A DNA stretch of 37,381 nucleotides from Candidatus Woesearchaeota archaeon (GTDB lineage Archaea; Nanobdellota; Nanobdellia; Woesearchaeales; WJKL01). Positions 8,242 through 15,814 of this stretch are shown in pieces. The stretch is from assembly GCA_019322815.1 (NCBI GenBank), contig JAHWIB010000006.1, forward strand, positions 1 to 37,381, given 5' to 3'. Both the position numbers and the translations under genes were made by a program. The stretch's first letter is position 1. Each line of letters begins with the position of its first letter. A model generated the notes under the pieces. It had not been told where the DNA came from, made no database searches, and saw nothing but the letters and a program-made list of their open reading frames with translations.

Positions 8242-8277
8242 ATGGCACGAATTTGTTTGATATTATTAATTTAATTT

Positions 8278-9501
8278 TCATTTAGCATACCTCAATGCGT
8301 CTACTGGATTTAATTTTGAGGCCCTGATTGCAGGCATTGTTCCAAAAAATGATCCTATTATGAATGAAAAGACAAGTGCACTGATGATTAATTGAGGACT
8401 AATGTATGCTGATATAAATTCTGTTCCTAATGCAAGTCTTCCTACAAATGCAAGACCAGTTGCTATTAAATATCCAAGGACAGCGCCTACTATCCCTCCA
8501 ACTGTCCCTAATAATCCAGATTCAATAAAAAACAAGGAGAATATTGTAGAATTTTTTGCTCCTATTGATTTCATTATCCCAATTTCTTTTGTTCGTTCAA
8601 CAACAGCGGTATACATTGTATTCATTATTCCTATTCCTCCTACTAAAATGGAGATTCCTGCAATAATATAAACAAATATCTGTATAGCCAAAAGCGTTGA
8701 ATTGACACTTTCTAATATGGAAGCAGGGGTCTGCACTGAGAAATCTTCCTCCCCTTCCTCTACATCTCTTACTTTTCTTAATCTTTTTTTAATATCTTCC
8801 TGAATCTTATCAACATCAGCATTTTCATTAAATCTTACACCAATAACATCATATTCATTTTCCGGCCTGTTTACTAATTCTCTTAAATCATCTTCATTTA
8901 GAATTATGATGCTATCTGTTTGAAAATTTCCTTTTTTTTCCAATATGCCAATTACCTTAAATTCCTTATCCTGTATTTGGACTTTAGAGCCGACATCTAT
9001 AATTTTTCCAAACATTTCTTCATTTTCGAGAAAATTAGATCCTAATACAACAACACCTTTATCTCCATCCTTCAAAAGCCTTCCTTTTTGTGCTTCCATA
9101 TTTTGTATATGTTCAACTATTTCTCTGTCTTCTCCATCAGGAACACTTGCAGCATACCCAAATCCTACTTTTTTGTTATACACTAGTTTTCCTGTTTCTA
9201 TTATCCTTCCTGCTGCACCTTCTACTCCCTGAACTCTTTCAATTGCAGTTAATTCTTTATCTGTTAATGGATCTATAACACCTGCTCCTGGAGGACCAAA
9301 TCCTCCTGTTGCAGTAACACTTATTATGTCTGCTCCTAAAAATCCAAATTGAGAATTTATTGCAGCCCTTAATCCTTCTCCTAATCCTATCAAAGATACA
9401 ACTGATGCAATTCCAATAAATATTCCAAGCATAGTCAACCAAGACCTTACTTTCCTATGCTTAAGATTATCTACTGCAAATTTAAAGTATTCAAAGTTCA
9501 T
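8278..9501 (-). CDS. ABC transporter permease, MacB/FtsX type (first copy)
   Basis: A 407-aa permease paralogous to the gene downstream. It starts MNFEYFKFAVDNLKHRKVRSWLTMLGIFIG, the typical N-terminal helix of MacB-like permeases. An extracytoplasmic domain follows (about 45-275), then three C-terminal helices with ERTKEIGIMKSIGAKN and the ending KLNPVDALRYAK. The extracytoplasmic domain is Gly-rich at its start (ATGGFGPPGAG). It lies 14 bp after the stop of the exported S-layer-like gene in the same operon. An adjacent exported protein suggests a three-part system spanning the cell envelope; the cargo is not evident. Confidence 0.88.
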   Translation of the reverse strand: MNFEYFKFAVDNLKHRKVRSWLTMLGIFIGIASVVSLIGLGEGLRAAINSQFGFLGADIISVTATGGFGPPGAGVIDPLTDKELTAIERVQGVEGAAGRIIETGKLVYNKKVGFGYAASVPDGEDREIVEHIQNMEAQKGRLLKDGDKGVVVLGSNFLENEEMFGKIIDVGSKVQIQDKEFKVIGILEKKGNFQTDSIIILNEDDLRELVNRPENEYDVIGVRFNENADVDKIQEDIKKRLRKVRDVEEGEEDFSVQTPASILESVNSTLLAIQIFVYIIAGISILVGGIGIMNTMYTAVVERTKEIGIMKSIGAKNSTIFSLFFIESGLLGTVGGIVGAVLGYLIATGLAFVGRLALGTEFISAYISPQLIISALVFSFIIGSFFGTMPAIRASKLNPVDALRYAK

Positions 9502-9515
9502 GGATTAATACCCAC

Positions 9516-10763
9516 TTATTTCTTTTTTTCCTGCAGTTTTTTCTTTCTTCTTCTCCAGAAATATATCCCTAATCCGATTGCAACAATCAGGAATACAATT
9601 GTAAAACCAATACTCTTTTTTTCCACCATTCCTATTTTTTCTGCATCAGATTCACTAAACATTCTTAATTCTACTTCTTTTGTTTGTTTGAAATCTTTAT
9701 TAGTTGCATCCATATATGTTAGTTCAAGAGGCAGAATTACAATTTCTTCTTTTGATTTTATATCTAATGTAAAATCAACTGTTTCATAATCATCGGAGTC
9801 AATATTTCCTATATAAACTTCTTCCTGGGATAAAACTTCAAAGTTATCATTGCTTTCCAGTTTTGCAGTCAATAATTTTATATTTGTCAATCCTCTGTTT
9901 ACTATCTTAACTACCACATTTCCTGATTTTTTCTTGCTGTAAATATCTGTAGAATCAATTGTAGCCAATAAATTTGGATTTGAAGCCACTTTTAGACTTA
10001 TCACATCTTCTTTTGTATATGAAGTTCCAATTTCATCTGAATATGATATTGTCAATGGAATTTTGTAGATATCTCCATCAGCATCCGGCTCTGCAATCAA
10101 ATTAAAACTTACTGTTGTTATTTCTCCTGCATCAAGCTGATACAAGCTTTTTTCTGTTGTTGATTGCATAGGGGCAAATGGAACATCCACAGCATTTGTA
10201 TCTAATTTAATTTTCAAATCCCTTACTAAAGAATCTGCATTATTCTTTATTCTTAATGTAATAGATGCTTCTTTTCCAGGAGATATAGGATCTGGATTTG
10301 AAATTATAGATTCAACTGAGACAACTATATCACGGGTTCTTACTCTAACTGGAAAATCTTCTATTATTTTCCATGGAGCTCCTATTTTATCTTCTCTATA
10401 TCTAACATCAATCATTTCCTCTCCTTCTACTGCTTTCTCATCTATTTTTATCTTATAAAACAAGATTGCTCCTTCTCCATTTCTCTGTAATCCCTGTAAT
10501 GAGGATACTTTTTGTATAGCACTTCCTCTATATATGGAGAAAGGATATTGAGGGAGAATCTCAAATATGAGGTCTCCTGTTGGGGTTGCACCTAGGTTTT
10601 CTATCTTAAACCTTAAATCTACCACTTCTCCAGGATTTACTGGATCAGGCTCCTGACTTATGAGTCCTACTTCTATTTTAGAACCTTCTATTGTATTAAT
10701 AGCATATGCTATCTGACATAAAACCAAAACTAGAATTGGCATTATATATATTTTTTTATTCAT
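9516..10763 (-). CDS. Exported S-layer-like (COG1361/CARDB-type) protein with C-terminal anchor
   Basis: A 415-aa protein with an N-terminal signal peptide (about 1-21, ending QIAYA). It contains repeated immunoglobulin-like CARDB/NEW3-type domains, seen as QEPDPVNPGEVVDLRFKIEN near residue 37 and NPDPISPGKEASITLRIKN near 157. A single membrane helix near residues 384-402 is followed by a basic cytosolic tail. Such COG1361 proteins commonly sit beside MacB-like permeases in archaea and probably form the outer-facing part of the system. The start overlaps the ATPase gene end by 8 bp, so expression is coupled. Confidence 0.8.
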   Translation of the reverse strand: MNKKIYIMPILVLVLCQIAYAINTIEGSKIEVGLISQEPDPVNPGEVVDLRFKIENLGATPTGDLIFEILPQYPFSIYRGSAIQKVSSLQGLQRNGEGAILFYKIKIDEKAVEGEEMIDVRYREDKIGAPWKIIEDFPVRVRTRDIVVSVESIISNPDPISPGKEASITLRIKNNADSLVRDLKIKLDTNAVDVPFAPMQSTTEKSLYQLDAGEITTVSFNLIAEPDADGDIYKIPLTISYSDEIGTSYTKEDVISLKVASNPNLLATIDSTDIYSKKKSGNVVVKIVNRGLTNIKLLTAKLESNDNFEVLSQEEVYIGNIDSDDYETVDFTLDIKSKEEIVILPLELTYMDATNKDFKQTKEVELRMFSESDAEKIGMVEKKSIGFTIVFLIVAIGLGIYFWRRRKKKLQEKKK

Positions 10764-11475
10764 TTTTTATCACCTTTTTCTTTGATTTTTTAGATATTAT
10801 TACTCCGTCTTTAAGACGTTCAATTCTTTCAGCACACTTTGCAACTTCTATATCATGTGTGACCATAATAATTGTTTTTTTCTCTTTTTTATGCAATTGG
10901 CATAAAAAATCAACTACTAATTTGCTTGTTTTTGAATCCAAATTTCCAGTTGGTTCATCAGCAATTATTACATCAGGATCATTTGCTAAAGATCTTGCTA
11001 TAGCTACTCTTTGCTGCTGACCTCCTGAAAGCTCTGTGGGCCTGTGATTCATTCTTTCTCCTAAATCAACCATATTAAGAAGCTTTTCAGCTCTTTGTTT
11101 TCTTTCTGCTAGTGGAATCCCTTGAAATATCATTGGAAGCATCACATTTTCTTTTGCTGTTAGAGTAGGAATAAGATTAAACTGCTGGAATATAAATCCA
11201 ATTTTCTTTCCTCTTATTTGAGCTAGTTCTGATTCAGATAAATGTGCTATATTCCTATGTTCAAGAAAGATTTCTCCTTTTGAAGGAACATCTAATGCAC
11301 CCACCATATTTACTGCTGTTGATTTTCCAGAACCAGAAGGGCCCATTATTGCAACAAATTCACCTTTTTCTACTAAAAAATTCATTCCTCTCAAAGCATG
11401 AACTTCTACTTCTCCCATCTTATATGTTTTCCATACATTCTCTATTCTTATTACAGTTTTTTTATCCTTTTTCAT
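10756..11475 (-). CDS. ABC transporter ATP-binding protein, MacB/LolD type
   Basis: A 239-aa single nucleotide-binding domain with Walker A GPSGSGKST (45-53), Q-loop FIFQQFNL (near 95-101), signature LSGGQQQR (149-156), Walker B and D-loop DEPTGNLD (173-180) and the H-loop VTHD. The DEPTGNLDS form and the FQQFNLIPTLTA stretch are typical of the LolD/MacB/FtsE branch. It powers the two permeases downstream. The ATG overlaps the stop codon of the upstream regulator (ATGA), so translation is coupled to the ribbon-helix-helix gene. Confidence 0.93.
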   Translation of the reverse strand: MKKDKKTVIRIENVWKTYKMGEVEVHALRGMNFLVEKGEFVAIMGPSGSGKSTAVNMVGALDVPSKGEIFLEHRNIAHLSESELAQIRGKKIGFIFQQFNLIPTLTAKENVMLPMIFQGIPLAERKQRAEKLLNMVDLGERMNHRPTELSGGQQQRVAIARSLANDPDVIIADEPTGNLDSKTSKLVVDFLCQLHKKEKKTIIMVTHDIEVAKCAERIERLKDGVIISKKSKKKVIKNE

Positions 11476-11618
11476 TTACTCTTCTCCTCTTTCTCTGCTT
11501 TTTTAATCAGGAATTCAAATCCATGAGAACGATTAGCAAAAATTTTTTCTTTTATATTTTTATCTATCCAATTAAGAAGTTCTTTGTCAATTGTTATTGT
11601 GATTCTTTCTTTTGTCAT
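11472..11618 (-). CDS. 48-aa ribbon-helix-helix regulator of the ABC operon
   Basis: A 48-aa protein starting MTKERITITIDKELLNWID. The pattern is a short beta strand (residues 4-10) followed by two helices (12-25 and about 31-45, with NRSHGFEFLIKKA), which matches CopG/MetJ-type ribbon-helix-helix DNA-binding proteins. Such proteins act as dimers, inserting the strand into the major groove. It is the first gene of the MacB-like operon and overlaps the ATPase start by ATGA. A 19-bp palindrome of TACTTA half-sites (11641-11659) lies between its box A and predicted transcription start, which suggests autorepression of the whole operon. Confidence 0.75.
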   Translation of the reverse strand: MTKERITITIDKELLNWIDKNIKEKIFANRSHGFEFLIKKAEKEEKSK

Positions 11619-11640
11619 ACTTATACATACTTTTTAATAT

Positions 11641-11659
11641 TAATACTTACTAAGTAATA
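11641..11659. promoter_or_regulatory. Putative operator for the RHH regulator
   Basis: TACTTA-C-TAAGTA is a perfect palindrome at 11644-11656. It extends to 11641-11659 with one mismatched pair. Extra TACTT half-sites lie at 11618-11622, 11628-11632 and 11658-11662. The palindrome sits just downstream of the minus-strand box A, where bound repressor would block transcription of the ABC operon. Inferred from symmetry and position. Confidence 0.55.
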
Positions 11660-11662
11660 CTT

Positions 11663-11675
11663 CTTATATATAAAG
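11663..11675 (-). promoter_or_regulatory. Box A for the RHH-ABC operon
   Basis: TTATATATAA within 11663-11675 is a strong TATA-like element. On the minus strand it predicts transcription starting near 11640, just upstream of the RHH start codon at 11618. The operator palindrome lies between box A and that start point. Confidence 0.55.
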
Positions 11676-11730
11676 TTTTTGTTTTAAATGTTACGATAAA
11701 TTTTTAAACAATAATCTTTTAGACAATTAA

Positions 11731-12306
11731 ATGCGAAAAGAAAAAGATAACAAATTAGCCAGGAACTTAGTTACATTATTTATAGTCATATTGATGGTGG
11801 GGAGTGTTGTTGGTTATATGTTTGGAAGGGATTCTGGGGAGACTTATAAATACAACGATTATAAATTTTTAAGAGCAGGCAATAAATTTATCTTAAAGAT
11901 TAATGGGGCTGACATTGAATTTGATTATCTTCCCCTTGATGTTAGTGATATAAATATTAGCTCTGAAATTTTAAATAAATTATCCAATAAAATTGAAATT
12001 GACAGCACTTATGATAAAGATAATAAATTTAAAGAAGGAATTTCAGTTGCACAATATGATCTAGAACAATATTTTAATATTATTGGAATATATTTTGTTA
12101 ATGGTTTAACAGCTGAAAATGATTATGGAATGCCTATTATAACATGCAATACTATAACAGAAAGTGTTCCTGTTCTTTATTTTAAAGAAAGCAATCAAAC
12201 AAAGATTTGGATTGAAAATGATTGTATAATTGCAGAAGCTAGAAGTGAAATTGATTTTATTAGAATTAAAGACAGAATGATATATGGTTTATTGGGAGTA
12301 TTATAA
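11731..12306 (+). CDS. Membrane-anchored exported protein, paralog of next gene
   Basis: A 191-aa protein with one N-terminal membrane helix (about residues 12-32) after a positively charged start, giving an extracellular C-terminal domain. The domain begins with YNDYKF. It ends with a cysteine-bracketed segment: Cys145 (ITCNTITESV), VLYFKESNQTKIWIEN, then Cys164 (DCIIAEA). The same arrangement recurs in the next gene, so they are paralogs. The two cysteines could form a disulfide. A box A-like GATAAATTTTTAAAC (11695-11709) suggests leaderless transcription. The downstream ATG overlaps the stop by one base. I recognise the pair as a type of hypothetical protein seen in DPANN genomes; function unknown. 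Confidence 0.7.
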   Translation: MRKEKDNKLARNLVTLFIVILMVGSVVGYMFGRDSGETYKYNDYKFLRAGNKFILKINGADIEFDYLPLDVSDINISSEILNKLSNKIEIDSTYDKDNKFKEGISVAQYDLEQYFNIIGIYFVNGLTAENDYGMPIITCNTITESVPVLYFKESNQTKIWIENDCIIAEARSEIDFIRIKDRMIYGLLGVL

Positions 12307-12959
12307 TGGAATCAAAAAAAAATAGAAAAAAATTATTAATTGCAATTGGTATTGTAATTGCAGTTTTCGTTTTGTTTATTGTTGCTTTTAGAGTTACACT
12401 TTATCTAAGAGGTCCAACCAGCAATGTAGTAACAATTGATGAACTACATAAGCTAAATTTAGAAGGAAAGCTTGAAGAAGACAGTTATGTTTATAATGGG
12501 TTTTCTTTTGTTTATTTTAATGACGGATGGTATACGCAAGTACAGAGAGGAAATACTATATATGATGTTCCATTACATTATGGACCAAGAGATGTTGAGG
12601 ATATTCCTGTGACTGGAAAATTAGGCCAAAGTTTTGGCCAAGGCCGGGTTATTTATATTTCATTTTATCCTGAAGATTATTATCTTGGTTTTGCTGCTAT
12701 TGAATTAAGTTTAAATTTAGGGAAAGGTATGAATGCAATAACTAAATCTGCTTGTGATAAAGATTATGATATAGATGCCTGTAAAGAAAGGGGGGTTGTT
12801 ACCTGCGAAGATACTGATAAATCTGTTATACTCATTAAACAATCAAATGAAACAAAAATTAGATTGTCAGACAAGTGTGTGATAATAGAAGGGAATGAAA
12901 AAGAACTTTTAAGAGCAACTGATAATGTTATACTGCATTTTTATGGCATTATGGATTAA
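12306..12959 (+). CDS. Membrane-anchored exported protein, paralog of previous gene
   Basis: A 217-aa protein with an N-terminal membrane helix (about residues 9-31) and an extracellular domain. Its parts parallel the previous gene: YNGFSFVYFNDGWYTQV for YNDYKF, then a cysteine-rich segment (CDKDYDIDACKERGVVTC), KQSNETKIRLSDKCVIIEG matching ESNQTKIWIENDCIIAEA, and a similar end (ILHFYGI versus MIYGLLGV). It has two more cysteines than its paralog, so an additional disulfide is possible. It starts at the ATG at 12306 in a one-base overlap, so the pair is one transcription unit. The nearby thioredoxin-CcdA protein could supply disulfide chemistry (inference). Confidence 0.7.
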   Translation: MESKKNRKKLLIAIGIVIAVFVLFIVAFRVTLYLRGPTSNVVTIDELHKLNLEGKLEEDSYVYNGFSFVYFNDGWYTQVQRGNTIYDVPLHYGPRDVEDIPVTGKLGQSFGQGRVIYISFYPEDYYLGFAAIELSLNLGKGMNAITKSACDKDYDIDACKERGVVTCEDTDKSVILIKQSNETKIRLSDKCVIIEGNEKELLRATDNVILHFYGIMD

Positions 12960-12960
12960 A

Positions 12961-13317
12961 TTATATTTCTTTTATTCCATTAGGTGTTAATGTTATTAAT
13001 CTTATTCCTAATCCAAGCTTTAATAAAGCAGAGATAATGGCCATGTGCTCTTTTCCTGTGCCGGAAATTAGATTAACAGCAACATCTGTTGGATTCACTT
13101 TTTCTTTTAACTGATTTTTTATATCTTCTACTAGTTCTGAAAGAAACCTATTTGAATTAATAAGAATAAATTCGGCCTTTTTTTTTGGCTGAAAATTTTC
13201 TTTTCCAAATTCATTAGTTATCAAAAATATATTATCCCATTCCTGCTCTTCGATTAATCTAGAAACATGAGCCCAAGTTCCTTTTCCTGTAGATAAACAA
13301 GCTATCAGATCTGTCAT
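12961..13317 (-). CDS. CARF-like Rossmann-fold protein
   Basis: A 118-aa alternating beta/alpha protein. The predicted order resembles a CARF domain: strand-loop LIACLSTGKGTWAHVSRLI, a second strand IFLITNEF, a third strand and long helix (AEFILINSNRFLSELVEDI), then VAVNLISGTGKEHMAIISALLKLG, and a final strand IRLITL. The NLISGTGKEHMA segment sits where CARF proteins have the conserved NLTGGTK-type nucleotide-binding motif. It is encoded 1 bp after the membrane winged-helix gene, like a Csa3 protein split in two. No CRISPR or cas gene is in the window. The gene is convergent with the paralog pair, with 1 bp between stops. The fold is fairly likely; the ligand is unknown. Confidence 0.6.
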   Translation of the reverse strand: MTDLIACLSTGKGTWAHVSRLIEEQEWDNIFLITNEFGKENFQPKKKAEFILINSNRFLSELVEDIKNQLKEKVNPTDVAVNLISGTGKEHMAIISALLKLGLGIRLITLTPNGIKEI

Positions 13318-13318
13318 T

Positions 13319-13795
13319 TTATTTAAATATATTATTTATATCCTCTTTTATTTTTATCATTCTTATTTTTCCATTTTGATGTTTTTCTATTAGTCCTTTC
13401 TCTTTAAATCTTTCTAAAATCCTGAATACTTTTAATCTAGTAATTCCTGCCAAAGAAGTCAATCTTGCCTGACTGATCTCACTATATTCTGTAATAATTT
13501 TTAAAATGTCTTTTTCTTCTTTATTTAAAAGCTTCTCAATTATTTTATATGATCTGTCAATATTTATATTTTTTTTAATGATTTTTGTAGCCATAAGATA
13601 ATAAACTAAAGTTCCTACAAAAACGCCCATCGAAGCAGTTATAGGTATTAGAAAGGGAATAGGAATAGTACATGTTTGCGCTGCTCCGCATGATATCTGT
13701 CTTTCAGTATATAATGAAGCAAAAGAAACAACGAATATAAAAATTGCAATTACCATTACTGGAATCATTATTTGTTTATTTTGTTTGAATTCCAT
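13319..13795 (-). CDS. Membrane-bound winged-helix regulator
   Basis: A 158-aa protein with two membrane helices (about 9-29 and 48-70) joined by a loop containing two cysteines (SCGAAQTC). A linker and a C-terminal winged-helix domain follow (about 88-150: KEEKDILKIITEY, ISQARLTSLAGITRLKVFRILERFKEKGLIEKH). This is the layout of archaeal membrane-associated MarR-like regulators (COG2512 type). It precedes the CARF-like gene in the same operon. A palindrome covers its predicted transcription start, consistent with autoregulation. The extracytoplasmic cysteine pair, together with the divergent thioredoxin-CcdA gene, hints at redox sensing (inference). Confidence 0.78.
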   Translation of the reverse strand: MEFKQNKQIMIPVMVIAIFIFVVSFASLYTERQISCGAAQTCTIPIPFLIPITASMGVFVGTLVYYLMATKIIKKNINIDRSYKIIEKLLNKEEKDILKIITEYSEISQARLTSLAGITRLKVFRILERFKEKGLIEKHQNGKIRMIKIKEDINNIFK

Positions 13796-13802
13796 TTTTT
13801 TA

Positions 13803-13841
13803 TTGTTTCATATTTTGAAACAAACATTTAAATATTGTTTC
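13803..13841. promoter_or_regulatory. Operator-like palindrome and repeat between divergent regulator and Trx-CcdA genes
   Basis: TTGTTTCA-TATTT-TGAAACAA (13803-13823) is a perfect 8-bp inverted repeat with a 5-bp spacer. A third copy, TATTGTTTC, lies at 13833-13841, 32 bp (three helical turns) from the copy at 13801. The palindrome covers the expected transcription start of the winged-helix gene, whose box A is AATATTTAAATG (about 13825-13836, minus). The divergent gene has its own box A near 13861-13875. Probable binding site for the membrane winged-helix protein (inferred). Confidence 0.5.
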
Positions 13842-13893
13842 TTTTTACTAAAAATACATAAGATTTAAAAATATATTGCTTAATATATTAAAA

Positions 13894-15033
13894 ATGAAAA
13901 ATAAAATATTAATTTTGATGTTTATATTGTTTTTTATTAGTTGTTTTTCTGTTTATGCACAAAATCAAGTAGTTGCTTATGAATTTTATGGAAGAGGCTG
14001 CCCTCACTGCGCTCAGGAAGAGGCTTTTTTAGCAGAATTAGAAGAAAGATATCCTGAATTAGAAGTCCAGAGATTTGAAATTTATTTTGATGACAACAAT
14101 AGACAATTATTTCATGAAATGGCCAATGCTTTTAATACAGAAATACAGGGTGTACCTACTTTATTTATTAATGGAAAGGTTATTGTAGGTTTTAGCAGCT
14201 CTATTGGTTCTTCTATTGAGCAGGAAGTTAAAAGGTGCATAGAAGAAGGATGTCCTTCGCCTGATGAAGTTTTAGATAGGGATATTATAAGTGTTGTTGG
14301 AGAATCTTCTCCTCTTGAAAGCGAAGAGAAGACAGAATTGTTGGCTAAATTAACCATTCCTGCTGTTTTAGGTGCTGCTGTTGTTGATGCAATCAATCCA
14401 TGCGCTTTTGCTGTATTAATCATATTAATGACAACAATCTTAGCTGCGAGCAGCAGAAAAAGATCCTTGTTTGCAGGACTTGCTTTTTCAGTTTCAATTT
14501 ATATCTCTTATTATTTGATGGGTCTTGGTTTATTTAGTGCAGTACAAGCAGCAGGAATTACCCATTGGTTTTATGCAATTGTTGCTGTTCTTGCTATTTT
14601 GATTGGTCTGTTTAATCTTAAGGATTATTTATGGTATGGAAAATGGTTTGTTATGGAAGTTCCTTTAAAATGGAGACCTAAAATGAAAACACTCTTGAAG
14701 GGAGTAACTTCTGTACCTGGTGCATTTTTAGTTGGATTTGTTGTTAGTCTATTTTTACTGCCATGCACATCAGGCCCTTATATTGTAATTTTAGGATTAT
14801 TAGCAAAGGCAGCTACTAGAAGCGTCGCTATGTTGTGGTTATTGTTATATAATTTTATTTTTATACTTCCAATGCTGATTATTACCCTTGCTATTTATTT
14901 TGGTTTTACTACAACTGCAGAGGCTGAGCATTGGAGAGAAAAGAAATTAAAAGTATTGCATCTGATTGCGGGCGCTATAATTCTATTGTTAGGAATAGGA
15001 ATGTTGATTGCTTTGTTTTTAGGTATGGTTTAA
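13894..15033 (+). CDS. Thioredoxin-CcdA/DsbD-like fusion membrane protein
   Basis: A 379-aa protein carrying reducing power or disulfide exchange across the membrane. A signal peptide (about 1-22) precedes a thioredoxin-fold domain with active site GRGCPHC (Cys36/Cys39) and the cis-Pro region GVPTLFING. After a linker come about six membrane helices of the CcdA/DsbD type with the two redox cysteines DAINPCAF and LLPCTSGP. In most organisms the thioredoxin partner is a separate protein; here it is fused at the N-terminus on the outer face. I chose the ATG at 13894, which begins a clean signal peptide about 27 bp after a box A; an in-frame TTG at 13876 overlaps the promoter. Confidence 0.85.
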   Translation: MKNKILILMFILFFISCFSVYAQNQVVAYEFYGRGCPHCAQEEAFLAELEERYPELEVQRFEIYFDDNNRQLFHEMANAFNTEIQGVPTLFINGKVIVGFSSSIGSSIEQEVKRCIEEGCPSPDEVLDRDIISVVGESSPLESEEKTELLAKLTIPAVLGAAVVDAINPCAFAVLIILMTTILAASSRKRSLFAGLAFSVSIYISYYLMGLGLFSAVQAAGITHWFYAIVAVLAILIGLFNLKDYLWYGKWFVMEVPLKWRPKMKTLLKGVTSVPGAFLVGFVVSLFLLPCTSGPYIVILGLLAKAATRSVAMLWLLLYNFIFILPMLIITLAIYFGFTTTAEAEHWREKKLKVLHLIAGAIILLLGIGMLIALFLGMV

Positions 15034-15047
15034 CTTCGTTAAACCAT
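15025..15047 (+). terminator. Perfect hairpin at the Trx-CcdA stop codon
   Basis: ATGGTTTAAC-TTC-GTTAAACCAT is a 10-bp perfect stem with a 3-base loop. It includes the TAA stop at 15031-15033. It could mark the transcript end or protect the 3' end. No U-tract of note follows, so termination is uncertain. The rest of the gap to 15123 holds nothing I can identify. Confidence 0.35.
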
Positions 15048-15123
15048 TTGTCCTCCCCAGTTCTGCACAACTAAAACTAACGGCCCCCACTACAATGATA
15101 TGATTTCCACATAACTTATTGAT

Positions 15124-15750
15124 TCAGATTCTTCCTGTTTTAAAATATTCTTCAATATCTTCTGTGTCCATATGTGTTTTTGAACTGAATTTTTTCTGAT
15201 AGACTTTTCTTTGTCTTTTAAAGTATAATCCAATCAGCAGTCCTGAGCCTATTCCAGCTAGATGTGCAATGTTTGCAATACCAGAAGGCACAAATATGCC
15301 TAAAAGATCAATCAATATCCATATAATCCCTGCAACCCAAAGAGGCATTGGTACTGCAAATAGGAAAAGCAGCCTTAGATTAGGCATCAAAATTATCAAT
15401 GCACCTATTATGCCCATCACAGCTCCGCTTGCGCCTAATGCTCTTGGATAAAAAAAGCCTGCCATGAAAGCAGCTATAATTCCTGTTAAAAAATATATAA
15501 AAGCAAATTTTTTTGCACCTATTTTTTGCTCAAGCAGTATTCCAAACAAGAATAAAGCATACATATTGAAGAGAAGATGATTTAAATCTCCATGCAAAAA
15601 CATAGAGGTTAATAATATCCAAGGTCTTTTAAAAATATCAGCTGATATAAGCATAAATGCTTCTGTAAAGTTTATTCCTAGTATCATCTGCAGAATAAAT
15701 ATAATTATGTTTACTGCAATTAAAGATATAACTATATTTCTAAATTTCAT
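15124..15750 (-). CDS. Rhomboid-family intramembrane serine protease
   Basis: A 208-aa six-helix membrane protease that cuts transmembrane substrates. The catalytic serine is in GASG (Ser108) on helix 4, and the catalytic His163 is in NIAHLAGIGSG on helix 6. The N-terminal HGDLNHLLFNMYAL supplies the conserved His/Asn region near the oxyanion site (residues 53-66). The C-terminal 35 residues are a charged cytosolic tail. It is encoded alone. Upstream AT-rich sequence contains a minus-strand box A candidate (GATTTAAAAAAT near 15772-15783). Confidence 0.9.
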   Translation of the reverse strand: MKFRNIVISLIAVNIIIFILQMILGINFTEAFMLISADIFKRPWILLTSMFLHGDLNHLLFNMYALFLFGILLEQKIGAKKFAFIYFLTGIIAAFMAGFFYPRALGASGAVMGIIGALIILMPNLRLLFLFAVPMPLWVAGIIWILIDLLGIFVPSGIANIAHLAGIGSGLLIGLYFKRQRKVYQKKFSSKTHMDTEDIEEYFKTGRI

Positions 15751-15814
15751 TATCTTATTATAACTATCTTATTTTTTAAATCTTTGTTTTTTAAAACTAT
15801 ATTTTAAGTTATAA

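Noticed and set aside
7843..8274. Plus-strand open frame of 143 codons opposite the second permease
   Set aside because: Antisense shadow of a strongly supported permease gene; composition and hydrophobic pattern mirror the coding strand.
9457..9789. Plus-strand open frame of 110 codons opposite the exported S-layer-like gene
   Set aside because: It is antisense to the signal-bearing gene and its apparent hydrophobic start is the reverse of coding sequence on the other strand.
12961..13795. CRISPR-Cas association for the CARF-like pair
   Set aside because: No repeat-spacer array or cas gene is visible anywhere in the window.
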